64,000 bases of DNA from NCBI RefSeq assembly GCF_036588685.1, contig NW_026963296.1, forward strand, positions 1,550,001 to 1,614,000. Reading direction: 5' to 3'. Below the pieces are notes generated by a model. The model was not told the origin of the DNA. It saw only the letters and a program-made list of their open reading frames with translations, and did not search any database. A program made the position numbers and the translations under genes. Each line of letters opens with the position of its first letter. Position 1 is the first letter of the stretch. Source of the DNA: Mytilus trossulus (taxonomy: Eukaryota; Mollusca; Bivalvia; Mytilida; Mytilidae). Shown one piece after another: positions 9,531 to 19,830 of the stretch.

Positions 9531-12500
9531 GTAAGTAGTTTTACATTTCATTTTGTAATTTACGAAAGAAAAAGCTTTACCAAAACTGCATGATATCTTT
9601 ATACTAGTATTTAAATCCGATTGCATTGAGTGTGAAGGCAGATGTAGTATATTTGGTTCGCTTGCTTGCTAACTGAACCGTGAAGTCATTTTTACATTAG
9701 GCATACTACCCCTCTTTCGAAGTAGTCTAGTCCTACAGACAGATAGATTGGTTATCTGTCGGACTAGTCTATTCTTGAAAGAGGGTAGGGTAACAAGGAA
9801 TGTGTTTTTTAATTTGATAGATGCTTTTTGCATTTTTTGTATATTTTTGTTTGTCTTGAGATTGTAACATAGTGATGACTGCTGTAACCCTATTTTGACT
9901 ATTTTTACCGATTATGTCTGTTTTGTTCACGCATCGTTGTAAAAATAACGGAATTTGTTGCGACTGTCACAAAAGCAAGAGTTTGAGCGTTATAAAACCA
10001 GGTTGAATCCACAATTTTCTACATTTGAAAATGCCTGAACCAAGTCAGGAATATGAAAGTTGTTGTCCATTCCTTTGGTGTGTTTTATCCTTTGATTTGG
10101 TCATTTGATTAGGTATTTTCCGTTTTCAATTTTCCTCGGAGTTCAGTATTTTTGTAATTTTTCTTTTTACCTAACGTAAATAATGACTTCATGCAGTGAA
10201 ATAATGTTTTAAGGTTGTAATTAATTCTACAATATAAACTAGAATGGAACATTTTGAGTAAGATACAAATGTGCAATTAGGTTTTGAGTAAACTGGTTAA
10301 AAATTGTGCTGAAATTTGTAGCCTCAAGCCTCCTTAACATATAGGTTACAAGTCCAGATTATATTGTAAATCTATTTACAAATCTTTCAAATAATGATTT
10401 CATTTTGGATGAGTAAAATTCATAAGGTTATTTTTTTCAGGCATGTGGATAGAATATGTGTATATCATATATATAGAATAGAAACAGAATAATTAAAATA
10501 AGGTTAATGAATTAAATTAAAGATTTCATTTTCCCTTCTTTTATCATGATCATTTGTTTATTGTTTCACTCAATTGTAACATTTTTTTTATTGAATTTCT
10601 TTTTTATTACACTATTAGTTGTTACTTTATGGTATGTTAAAAAATTCGAGCAAATGAATTAATTCGTTTTGGCCACAGGTGACTTTTAAAATGTTTGTTT
10701 TATTTAAAAAGCTCCAAATTATCTCTATTTTGTACAAAAATGCCCTTTTTTGGCCAAAAAATTGAAATATATTTTTTTACTCATCGGTGACCTATATTTT
10801 TTATTACTTTTATCAAATAAGCTGTCCTTAAACTAAACAGTTGTAAAATTAAAACGATTTCTGTAATTAAGTTCTGTTTTCATTTCGATAATACCTCTAT
10901 TTCTCCATTTTTTGATTTATACACACGAGCCCCTTAAATATAAAATAATGTGTAAGAGTGTATGAGTGTTCCAAATAAAATAAAAAAGATAGAAAAACAT
11001 AGGATTTTATAATTAAATAGAAAATTTATTGATCTTATTTTAAAAACAAATACAAATTCTTTGACATGATTATGCAACTTAATATGTTCTAATCTGAAAA
11101 TGAATACAGTTATATATCATAAAAAAAATGGTAGAAGCTACCAAGGGAATTCTAAAACTCATAAGTCGAAAACATCATGATAACGCCATCACAGACGAAA
11201 AAAAGACAAACAACAGTCTTTCATGTAGACCAAAGACTGCATAACATTTTGTTCAATATATTAATACGTTTTTCTAGGAATGGGATGACCAGCTAGCCAG
11301 TAAGGCAGAGCAGTGGGCACAGGGTTGTGATTTTTCTCACAATCAAGACAAATCAAGTACTCTCGGTACAGTTGGTGAAAACATTGCAATTAATCAAGGT
11401 AAATAATTATACTTGAAAGATGATATTTACTTTAATTTCTTTTGTTAATTCCTTTAGATAGGCTCCGTTTCTTTATTGCGCTGTGTTCCGTGTAATTACA
11501 AATGTTTTTTTTTTGGGGGGAACTATTAATTATGCTGTAAAATAAATATGTATACCTTATCAGGAAATCCTGAATAAGCATAGGTATATTCTATATTCCT
11601 TTGGAATTTCAACCAAAGATGAAGAACTGGATCCTTACAAACAACGGTATATTGCTGTGTTTTCCGAGTGCTCCACGAAACCTCTTTCATTATTATTAAC
11701 ATCTATTTTATCAGCAATCAAAGACGGGCTTCAAATTTATTGTGAAACTGCCTATTCTAGAGGTGGCGTGAATCAGATGTGGATACTTTAAAATCCAAAG
11801 ATCTTTTAGAGTACATACGATCTAACTCTCTTTCATCGTGTAATAGCAGTAAAACATTTGACATTTCTACACTTTACACAAGTATTCCACATTACAAACT
11901 AAAAATCAAATTGAAAGAGTTGGTATTGCTTCGTTTCATAAAAACGAATGGCCAACGTAGATACAAGTATCTTGTCTTTGGGAGGAATACATCCTTCTTT
12001 GTAAAAGATCACTCTGATTCAAACAAAAAATTCTCTGAAACTGACATTATCAAGATGCTTGATTTCTTGATTGACAACATATTTGTTACGTTCGGGGGAC
12101 GTGTTTTTCAACAGACTGTCTGCATTTTCAATAGGTACAAATTGTGTCGACTTGTTTCTTTATTATTATTAGGCTGACTTCATACATGAACTTCTTAGGA
12201 AGAAGGACAAGAAGTTAGCGATATCCTTTAACTCTACTTTCCGCTATATAGATGATGTTCTTTCACTAAATAATTCAAAATTTGTGTTGAACTCATCTAT
12301 CCCATCGAACAAGAGATAAAGGATACGACAGATACAGAAACGTCGGCCTCATATCTTGACTTACATCTAAAAAATGACAACGAGGGTCGGTTAAAAACAA
12401 AACTTACGACAAAAGAGATGATTTCAGCTTTCTTATTGTGAATTTTCTATTTCTAAGTAGCAACATTCCAACAACACCTGCATACGGGGTATATATCTCC

Positions 12501-15500
12501 CAATTGATACGATATTCCCGTGCTTGCATTACCTATGATGATTTCTTGATAGAGTTCCAAATTGTGAAGTTGAAATCATCCCTTCGTAAATTGTTTTACA
12601 TGATATATTTGGATAAAATATAAGAAAAAATAGAGACATATTTATGTCTACAGTTTGTAACATCCTGTGAAAAATGTAACAAAAAGTATTTTGTTTCAAA
12701 TTAACAGACCCGATACATGGCGGCATTAAGCATTGGGAATCCGAGAAAAGTGACTGGACATATGGCAATTCTGATACAGGATGTACAGGGGGTTCATGTG
12801 GTCATTATACACAGGTATGTACAGGGGGTTCATGTGGTCATTATACACAGGTATGTACAGGGGTTCATGTGGTCATTATACACAGGTATGTACAGGGGTT
12901 TCATAAGGTCATTATACACAGGTATGTACAGGAGTTTCATAAGGTCATTATACACAGGTATGTACAGGGGGTTCATGTGGTCATTATACACAGGTATGTA
13001 CAGGGGGTTCATGTGGTCATTATACACAGGTATGTACAGGGGGTTCATGTGGTCATTATACACAGGTATGTACAGGGGTTCATGTGGTCATTATACACAG
13101 GTATGAACAGGGGGTTCATATGGTCATTATACACAGGTATGTACAGGGTGTTCATGTGGTCATTATACACAGGTATGAACAGGGGGTTTATGTAGTCATT
13201 ATACATAGGTATGTACAGGGGGTGCATGTGGTCATTATACACAGGTATTAAAGTTATCTGATATTGAATAGTTTACCTAATTGATATTGATCAGTTGTAT
13301 GAATATTTATTTGTTAATAGACATTACAAGGATCATAAAACAATCAATAACAGTCTAAAAGTTTTAGAAAAAAAGGGACAAAGAACACTTTTAATGATAT
13401 ATATTTTGCAATTTCAAATTAAGGTAATTTTTTTATATAAAATTCATACATCATTTCATGACATAAAACAGTTGAGTTTTAATTTGATTTTCATCTCATC
13501 GTTTAGAGGTGAAAAAAACGACAACAAAACGGAAATATATAAGCTTAAAAAACGATGTTTAAAAGTGTTCCATATCTAAGAAAACAAATTTCACGAAGAA
13601 ATATTCTAAAATAAATCGATGATAATTTTAAATCGGTTAAAACAGTTGTGATAATCCAGCTGTATAAAGGAAAAATAAACAGATAATGTTTCCCAGTATA
13701 TAAAATGTTGAACAATACCTTAAAAAAAGTCTTTTCACGACCGATTCATTTTAAAATCATATTTATCAATGCAATATCATTTTCACTACCAGTAACAGCA
13801 TGAGTGAAAGTCCATCCTTGGATTTTATATATATATTTTCATATATTTTATATATACAAAGATAATTTGGGCAGCTACAACCAAAATAGGATGCGGCGTT
13901 TATACCTGTAGCCAATTTACCTCTAGCGATGGCGATGACATGTCAGGGTTTGATGGGTACAAATACGTAGTCTGTAATTATTATCAAGCGTAAGTTTATT
14001 AATTTATTTATCTTCAAATGTGTATAAACATGTGACGACGGATACAATTGTGTATAGACATGTGACGATGGATACAATTGTGTATACACATGTGACGATG
14101 GATACAATTGTGTATACACATGTGACGATGGATACAATTGTGTATACACATGTGACGATGGATATTGTTCCAATAGCTATAAACATACTCCAGTTCTATT
14201 TTCCTGGGATATGATCTACAAAATTAAAGTCGTCAATGGGTTTGTACTTACATAATCAACTCAATGGGTACTATTTTTGAAAACGGATCTGCTTACCATT
14301 CGAGAACTTCTGCAATACTCCCGGAATTTTGATAAAGTCGTGTCGAACAGTTTTTATTTAAAATAATAATGTTGAGTTTTAGGAACTGTGGTCTGTGGTT
14401 TTTTTTTCCATGACATTATCAGTTTGTTTACGACTTAGGCGTTTGAGTGACCATTAGTAATCTTTTGTCTCTTTAATATATTAAGGAATATTCTTGATTC
14501 AAATATTCATTGGAGACAGGCATCATGGGTTCGATTTATAATGTTGATGGTCCTTTTCGGTTTTAAAGCAATTCATATGTTTAAAGAAGTTTTGATTTTT
14601 TAATTGTCGAAAAGACCGTACTTTGACCTAGGCCTATAATGATTTATTTTTATAAATTGTGACTTGGATGGAGAGTTGTCATATTAGCACTTATATCACA
14701 ACTTCTCATATCTGTAATCTAATGTTTTAGCTCACCTGCCCAAAAAAGCCAAGAGGGCTTTTCTGATCACTTTGCGTCCGTCGTCCATCGTGTTAATTTT
14801 TACAAAAATCCTTTTCTTTGAAATTATTTGTCAAAATTTTACCAAACTTGGCCTCAATCATCCCTATGGTAAATAGTTAAAAAGCTGTATCTGACGACCC
14901 CCGCCCACAAACCAAGAGAGCCGTCATGGCGAAAAAAAGAACATGGGGTGAAATGCAGTTTTATTTTAAAAACCGTCGTCATGGCGAAAAAAAGAACATG
15001 GGGTGAAATGCTGTTTTATTTTAAAAACCGTTGTAAATAGAGAAAATCTGAGAGGGCAAAAAGGTTAAGAATGTTTAAATCTACCTATTGTCTATTTACA
15101 TCAAAGTTGTCAGCCAATTTCTTATATGAGTTATTGCTCTTAAATGACACATTTGCCTTTTTTCATTTAGTCCTATTATCTTGAAAACTATCACAGATAC
15201 AGCGAAATATCAAGTAGCAAAAATATTCACCAAGACATGTTCTATTGTGATGTTTACATTGTCGAAATCTTCAGCCTAATCATTTGGAGAGTTATTGCCC
15301 TTTGGTTATGATTTTAACAATATTTTGCGCTCTTGTCTTCTTTCATAAAATGTTTAATAGATAGATACAAAGAAACTTAAATAGGCAAAACATGATCAGC
15401 AAGACACGATCTACAATTAAGACAATAATCGCCAGACCTACTTCAAAGTCACAATTTGCTGATGAAGGTAGTAGACTAACACATTTTATATCAATGATTA

Positions 15501-16330
15501 CACATCCCATTAAAATTTGAACCCACCATTAATGTGGTACCCAACACCTTTACTAAAATTAAGTTGGCTTGTTTAATTTTCATAAAATTTTAACAAAGTA
15601 TGTACTGTGACCCTTTGACAAAAACATAAAAATTTAAAACAATTTGAACAAACCAATTTATCAGAAAAATTACACTGGTTATGTGGCAGTTTGACAAACA
15701 CTAATTTTGGTCATTGGGACGCATTATATTCCCTTAACAACACAACGTTATTTAACGTTTAACTGATTTTACAGAGTTATCTCCCTGTAGTGTTAGGTAC
15801 CACCTTAAGTCATGATTTGTTTTACCTACTTTTGTGTTTTAAGCATACACTTAAGCAGATAGAGAGAAACTAAAGAGACCAAATGATCAGCAAAACAAGA
15901 TCAACAAAATAGAAATTTTTCTCATGAATTCTAATAATGTCTTCAATGTTTGAGAGTGTCATTTGTTAAATATGCACATCACCAAGGTTATCGACAGAGG
16001 ATCTTTAGATCTAGTTTCTTAAATTCATTGATAAATCAATACATCAAACACTCTTCGTGATCGTGAATCTATCAAACTGGTTTCGTTATAATTTATCAAA
16101 TAGGTCTTTAAGTGTTTTTTCTATGCTTTTCTAGCGGTAACTACCCTGGTGAACCTCCTTACAAAACCGGAAAAGGAGGAAAGAAAACAACAGGAGGAGA
16201 AAAACCAACAGAAGGAGGAACACCAACTGGAGGATGGGAAACAACAGGAGGAGAAACACCAACGGGTGGATGGGAGACAACAGGAGAAGGAGGAACACAA
16301 ACAGGTGGATGGGAAACAATAGAAGCGTAA
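9363..16330 (+). CDS. Secreted CAP-domain (SCP/CRISP-like) protein, five coding exons
   Basis: The joined exons give a 239-residue protein with all phases matching. Residues 1 to about 22 form a signal peptide. The CAP domain follows: HNKIRGEV (about 38-45), EWDDQLASKAEQWA (57-70), CDFSHN with cavity His77, GEN with Glu90, the CAP1 signature GHYTQIIW (128-135) with His129, and a CAP2-like VCNYYQAGNY (169-178), which has Gln where the pattern usually has Pro, Ala, Arg or His. Residues 182-239 are a Lys-then-Gly/Thr/Trp/Glu-rich tail with three GGWET repeats. CAP proteins are mostly secreted and roles vary widely (sterol binding, immunity, reproduction, shell or mucus); none can be assigned here. 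Stop TAA at 16,328 may be recent, see the exon 5 entry. Intron 2 holds a Penelope-like relic, and intron 3 begins inside a 36-bp minisatellite. Confidence 0.9.
9625..9800. mobile_element. Small MITE-like hairpin element in intron 1
   Basis: It starts 'attgcattgagtgtgaaggcag' and contains an inverted pair 'ctaccc.ctctttc' / 'gaaagagggtag' around 'actagtc' motifs, ending 'taacaagg'. The element at 51,108-51,294 shares 'tgcattgagtgtg', the 'gtcggactagtct / gtcgggctagtct' core and 'aaagagggtag', so both belong to one family. This copy lacks a clear right terminal repeat. Confidence 0.6.
9801..11277. other. Remainder of CAP intron 1, with dispersed repeats
   Basis: A family C repeat ('caccaagtcaggaatatg'-type) is at about 9,985-10,160, and a block with 'gctccaaattatctct' and 'catcggtgacctatatttttta' at about 10,670-10,830. 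The latter is also found in reverse at 28,975-29,110. The rest is AT-rich without a gene. Confidence 0.5.
11278..11398 (+). CDS. CAP gene exon 2
   Basis: The acceptor is a T-rich tract ending 'tttctag', the donor 'g/gtaaat'. It encodes 40 full residues plus the first base of an Asp codon (phase 1). It includes Cys73, His77 and the GEN motif. Confidence 0.92.
11575..12570 (+). mobile_element. Penelope-like reverse transcriptase relic in CAP intron 2
   Basis: Frame-shifted pieces read as an RT typical of bivalve Penelope-like elements: 'ELDPYKQRYIAVFSECSTKPLS', 'LQIYCETAYSRGGVNQMW', then 11,779-12,177 with 'FDISTLYTSIPHYKLK', 'RYKYLVFGRNTSFFVKDHSDS', 'DIIKMLDFLIDNIFVTFGGRVFQQTV'. The part with the active site 'FRYIDDVLSLNN' (about 12,240-12,275) and 'SASYLDLHLKNDN.GRLKTKL' follows, then 'SSNIPTTPAYGVYISQLIRYSRACITYDDFL'. 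At least three frame changes are visible. No GIY-YIG endonuclease was found downstream; the exon 3 splice acceptor follows soon after. It is in sense orientation with the host gene. Confidence 0.75.
12708..12814 (+). CDS. CAP gene exon 3
   Basis: The acceptor is 'ttaacag' and the donor CAG/GTATGT. It encodes residues 97-132, ending GHYTQ, in phase 0. The exon end is the first unit of a 36-bp tandem array, so twelve further copies of the exon end follow it directly, eleven of them with a good donor. I chose the first donor because its length matches the minus copy and the join to exon 4 restores the CAP signature GHYTQ-IIW. Confidence 0.9.
12782..13248 (+). repeat. 36-bp minisatellite made of the exon 3 end and splice donor (13 units)
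   Basis: Thirteen head-to-tail units of 36 bp (units 3 and 9 have 35). Consensus parts: TGTACAGGGGGTTCATGTGG then TCATTATACACAGGTA. Most units keep CAG/GTATGT or CAG/GTATGA; unit 12 has TAG/GTATGT and the last unit GTATTA. In the exon frame a full unit encodes VCTGGSCGHYTQ. Using donor 2 would insert these 12 residues in frame; the 35-bp unit 3 shifts the frame for all later donors. Units 6-8 are identical, a sign of recent expansion. Confidence 0.95.
13249..13861. other. Rest of CAP intron 3
   Basis: AT-rich with an ORF-like stretch (13,295-13,579) that has no recognisable domain and is rich in Lys, Ile and Phe; I regard it as chance. Ends with a TA-rich tract and the acceptor 'tacaaag'. 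Confidence 0.5.
13862..13989 (+). CDS. CAP gene exon 4
   Basis: 42 codons plus two bases. It encodes IIWAATTKIGCG, Cys143, Cys148 and Cys170 and the CAP2-like CNYYQ. The donor is 'gc/gtaagt'. Both exon 4 copies of the minus gene match it closely. Confidence 0.92.
14031..14164. repeat. 30-bp tandem repeat in intron 4 (about 4.4 units)
   Basis: The unit TGTGACGATGGATACAATTG plus TGTATACACA repeats at 14,031, 14,061, 14,091, 14,121 and 14,151 (partial). The first unit has two base changes. It includes the palindromes CAATTG and GTGTATACAC. A single related unit lies beside each exon 4 of the minus copy, so the expansion is specific to this gene. Confidence 0.92.
14287..14480 (+). repeat. Dispersed repeat, family E
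   Basis: Contains 'gatctgcttaccattcgaga', 'cggaattttgat' and 'gacattatcagtttgttta', related to 26,395-26,540 and 30,780-30,905. No coding frame. Confidence 0.45.
14560..14715 (+). repeat. Dispersed repeat, family A
   Basis: Ends with 'gacttggatggagagttgtc' and 'cacttatatcacaacttctcat', as in the copy at 500-715. Confidence 0.55.
14728..15330 (+). repeat. Dispersed repeat, family D ('gctcacctg'), with a 55-bp duplication
   Basis: Starts 'gctcacctgcccaaaaaagc', 'gagggcttttctgatcac', then 'tttgcgtccgtcgtcc', matching 61,275 onward. A 55-bp unit with 'gtcatggcgaaaaaaagaac' is repeated at 14,923 and 14,978. The following part has 'gttattgccctt' motifs of the same family. Confidence 0.6.
15331..16134. 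other. Rest of CAP intron 4
   Basis: No gene seen. AT-rich sequence ending in the polypyrimidine tract and acceptor 'tgcttttctag' at 16,134. Confidence 0.5.
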
Positions 16331-16354
16331 ACAACAGGAGGAGAAACTGATATG
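16135..16354 (+). CDS. CAP gene exon 5, repeat tail, possible recent stop
   Basis: One base completes the split Ala codon, then GNYPGEPPY, a Lys/Gly linker and GGWET repeats. In the main frame the stop TAA is at 16,328-16,330. After it the same frame continues with the same repeat-like codons (TTGGET) to a plausible donor ATG/GTATGT at 16,354. A 12-nt segment ending in that TAA interrupts an otherwise regular repeat. So the stop may be derived, and the ancestral frame may have run into exon 6. This is inference from the repeat pattern. Confidence 0.75.
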
Positions 16355-16844
16355 GTATGTTTGAATAGATATAACTTTTTAGCGAAATATTAGTGTTCAA
16401 GTGGTTTGAGTAGATCGTGGTAAGAGATTAAAGACTGTTGACATCGGGGCTGTTAGTTAAAATACCGCTCGTGATTTATGCACTCATTTGATTGAATAAA
16501 GCACACACATATCTTATGACAAAATATTTCGTGAAAAGAGATAAGTTTTTAATCCGATTTCATGAATAGATAATATTATGTGTTGAACTACTTTATCAAA
16601 AATCGAGTTTTAAATATTAGATCTACATGTATACAACTTCACGAGGAATGCCTATAGTTATAACTGAACTTATCGGGCAAGGAAAATAATTTGAGTTTTT
16701 TAAAACATTGATGCCCAATGGAGTTTCCTGTCTATTCCATTCATTGATTACATATATGTGTTGGTGTATGTATATGTGTGCATGAAAGTTTGAATATATG
16801 TTAATCTAAGTAACGCAATTGTATTTTGATTTGTTTCCTTTCAG

Positions 16845-16930
16845 GAGAGTTTCTACTAAAGAAAAAGTCTTTTAATCATTATGCAGAATAAATCAGGACT
16901 GGATAAACAGTAATTACGTAGAATAAATCT
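16845..16930 (+). other. Probable last exon (3' UTR) of the CAP gene, with poly(A) signals
   Basis: The acceptor 'tttcctttcag' at 16,844 is strong. The exon would begin GAG AGT TTC TAC TAA in the phase left by exon 5, a very short terminal reading. AATAAA occurs at 16,887-16,892 and 16,922-16,927. With the present stop in exon 5 this exon is untranslated. Confidence 0.5.
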
Positions 16931-17137
16931 TCAAATAATTGATTCTTTTTGTTATTTAATTCTTTAACCGGGTCAAACATGTCAAACGAGCTTTTCACGG
17001 TTTTGGTGGAATAGTCTTTCTAAAACAGATTAAAACAAATATAAGGCGAAAATAGGCAAGAAACAGATAGATTCCTGAACTGTCTTCTTCAAACATTAGT
17101 AAAAGTTTTCGCTGTTTTACGAGTTTTTCCATTGATC

Positions 17138-17245
17138 TTACTGACTTCCTTTCAGTAGAGTGATAAGAAACAGTATCGCAAGTGCCGTTAAAATTAACAA
17201 CGTTGTTATAAGTAAAATAGCGATAAACAGATTATCAATGGTCAT
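17138..17245 (-). CDS. Candidate 35-residue single-pass membrane micropeptide
   Basis: From the ATG ending at 17,245 to TAA at 17,138-17,140. The frame starts MTIDN, then a continuous hydrophobic stretch of about 27 residues (leucine, isoleucine, threonine, alanine) and ends LLKGSQ. The amino-acid pattern is that of one membrane helix with a short acidic start and a basic end. No family is recognised, and no TATA box or matched splice sites were established. It might instead be an exon piece of a larger gene or chance. Confidence 0.25.
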   Translation of the reverse strand: MTIDNLFIAILLITTLLILTALAILFLITLLKGSQ

Positions 17246-17399
17246 CTCAACTCGATTACTTTTCTCTGTTTTCACTTACCAGCTCAAGCGAAAAAATCAA
17301 TCTCGTTGCAATGACCAAGGAATATGCTGTATAGTTAAGGATATTTGTTATTTCTGTAAAAAAAAAATAAGGTATAGACTTTTTAACTAAAGTTTTACA

Positions 17400-18000
17400 T
17401 TTAATAATGTGATCAAAATACAAGTCGTTAGTTAACACTTTACTTACAAGGATCTGACAACTATCCGTTCTAAATCCTGTTCTACTGTTATATTTTCATC
17501 AACCTACAAATCTCCAGCCTTTGCATGTATGTATGAATCCAATAAGTACAAAATACCTCGAATGGTTTAAAATAGAAAGGATAATGAAGCTTTTGCAATA
17601 AAAACATGGACTTATATTTGTGTGTTGATCAGATTGATTGTTGAGTCTGTTTTTTCTGTGATATCTATTTGACGTGACTCTGTACTTTTACATTTTCATA
17701 CATCATGTACATTGAACGACAAAAACAAAGCTGTTCTACCTTTGTGACGTCACACGCGCGTTTCTACGTTAAAGTTAATGTTAATTTGTCTGGCAAGGTA
17801 ATGATTCAGTCAAGTACTCAAAATCTTTCAATCCTTAATGGGTTGATTTTACAAATATAAATAATTTCACATATATACATATCACTATAAAAGCTGACTG
17901 ATGTAACATAGAAACACAAAAAGGCATAAATTAAACTTAACAACCTCATTTTGCTTTTTTATACGATTTTATCTATATATGTAAAATCCACCCATAAAAT
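17400..18000. other. No gene seen
   Basis: AT-rich sequence without a supported gene or a repeat I can name. Confidence 0.4.
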
Positions 18001-18004
18001 CAAA

Positions 18005-18215
18005 AGTACAAACACATCAAACGGATTGATAACAACTGTCATATTCCTGACTTGGTACAGCATTTTTGTATGTAGAAAATGGTGAATTGAACTTGGTTTT
18101 AAAGCTAGCTTGTATGACGGTCGCATAAAATACTATTATATTAACTACGATGTGTGGAAAAAACAAACACATACCAGGTAAACATGTCAAAAATAGGGGT
18201 ACAGCAGTCAACGAA
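18005..18215 (-). repeat. Dispersed repeat, family C ('gtcatattcctgacttggtac')
   Basis: The block with 'gtcatattcctgacttggta', 'catttttgtatgtagaaaatgg' and 'ggttttaaagc' recurs at 26,030-26,110, 30,355-30,460 and (shorter) 26,840-26,900, and in opposite orientation at 9,985-10,080 and 19,360-19,470. The strand is given by convention. The apparent 64-residue frame is part of the repeat. Confidence 0.6.
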
Positions 18216-19310
18216 GTGCTTTAATCTTAATTAATATAAAAACAAACAAATATGAAACAAAGAAGCACAAAATGTCATATAGAACAAGCATATTAGCAAA
18301 ATTTAAAGACAATAAAACGCAAAATTACCATATAACAATAACACAATGACGGGATGTATAAGTACAATATGGAAAATGAAGAATTCAAACAAACTATATT
18401 TTTATTGGAACACAGTTAAAGGCAATGATACAGTTCAGTGAAAGTTTAAGTATTAAATTTCAGATATATTATTATCTTTTAAGTGTGAATCATATCTGTT
18501 AGGCATTGAATTTGACACTTCAATCAGCTAAACAAACCAAATTGTTTTAGTTATCAAAATCAATCATACTATATTTAACTATACATGCCATCTTTTATGG
18601 TAATATTCTTAAAAAGCACAACAACCTAAAACAGACTTATTTAGAAAGAATATAGTTACGACATTAATCAGGTCATTTAAGATGATATATTTTAGCTTTA
18701 ATATTGAATCATATATATCATTGTAGGGTTTTTGCATCGAACATAAATACATTTATTCTTTTAAATGTTATCACAGAGATATGTCTCGCTTTTGTGTAAT
18801 TTTAATTATGCAAATCTTTACAAAAAGATAGCAACACTTAACGTGTTACCTAAGTTAGGAAAATATTCAAAGTCAATGAACCATGACTGAGGTACTTGGC
18901 TGAGCAATCTTCATGTATATGAGATGTGCCAATGATAAAACAACTGCATACTAAATATCATTGACTTATTATAAGTTTGTCCTTCCCTTTTAACACACAT
19001 AATTACAAACAGTAACTTGTAAACTATGTAAAAATTTCAAAGACGGGGTGGAGTGAAGATATATAACCTCTGTAGAAACATAAAGTCAAATAAATTTGCA
19101 TACCAAATACCATTAACTTAACATTAACATTTCATATTAAGGTGATCTAATACCAAACTATTACATATAAACTAAGCAAAATCTTCAAAGTCAATAGACC
19201 ATAACTGAAGGGACAGGGCCATATATTCTCCATAGAAATGAGATGTGCTAATGCTGATACAACTTAATAACAATTGAGATTTGTTCAATATGTTTTCCTT
19301 TTTATTTGTA
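18216..19310. other. No gene seen; low-copy AT-rich DNA
   Basis: Contains repeated phrases such as 'gtcaatgaaccatgactgag' (about 18,870) with relatives at 19,190, 19,890 and 20,060, which look like degenerate units of one family spaced several hundred bases apart. No reading frame of note. Confidence 0.45.
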
Positions 19311-19319
19311 TTGTAGTCC

Positions 19320-19830
19320 TGTAATATTGTATTGTCATTTTAATGTGATATTTAACATTGCCATTCAAGAAGGAGGTTCGGCATGCCACAAAACCAGGTT
19401 CAACCCACGATTTTTTCCTTTTAAAAAAATGTCCTGTGCCAAGTCAGGAATATGGCCATTGTTATATTATAGTTCGTGTCTGTGTGTGTTACATTTTAAC
19501 GTTGTGTTTCTATTGTGTCGTTTGTTTCCTCTTATGTTTGAGTGTGAAATCACATTACTATAAGACGTGAGACGGTACTTTTCTATCCCAAATTCATGTA
19601 ATAAGTTTTGATATTATATTTGTTATTCTCATCGGTTTTTTTTTTCTAATGCTTTGTTCGTTTCTGAGTGTGTTACATTTTAATGTTGTGTCGTTGTTCT
19701 TCTCTTTTATATAATTCGTGTCCCTAAGTTTAAGTTTGTAAACCGGATTCTTTTCTTTTTTTTTCTATAGATTTATGAGTTTTGAACAGCGGTATACTAC
19801 TGTTGCCTTTATCTACGAATAATGGTTTCC
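19320..19830 (+). repeat. Dispersed repeats, families C and F
   Basis: About 19,320-19,500 is the inverse of the 'cctgacttggtac' family (here 'gtgccaagtcaggaatatgg'). About 19,640-19,825 has 'gtttgtaaaccggattc' and 'atagatttatgagttttgaac', 'agcggtatactactgttgcc', shared with 30,040-30,145 and in reverse with 25,850-26,000. The overlapping 70-85-residue frames come from these repeats. Confidence 0.55.

Noticed and set aside
12717-13242. 129-, 108- and 77-residue frames across the plus-gene array
   Set aside because: Same reason: they translate the minisatellite, on both strands; the real exon ends at 12,814.
13943-14214. Frames with 'YPSSHVYTQL' or 'HVTMDTIVYT' repeats
   Set aside because: They are translations of the intronic 30-bp array.
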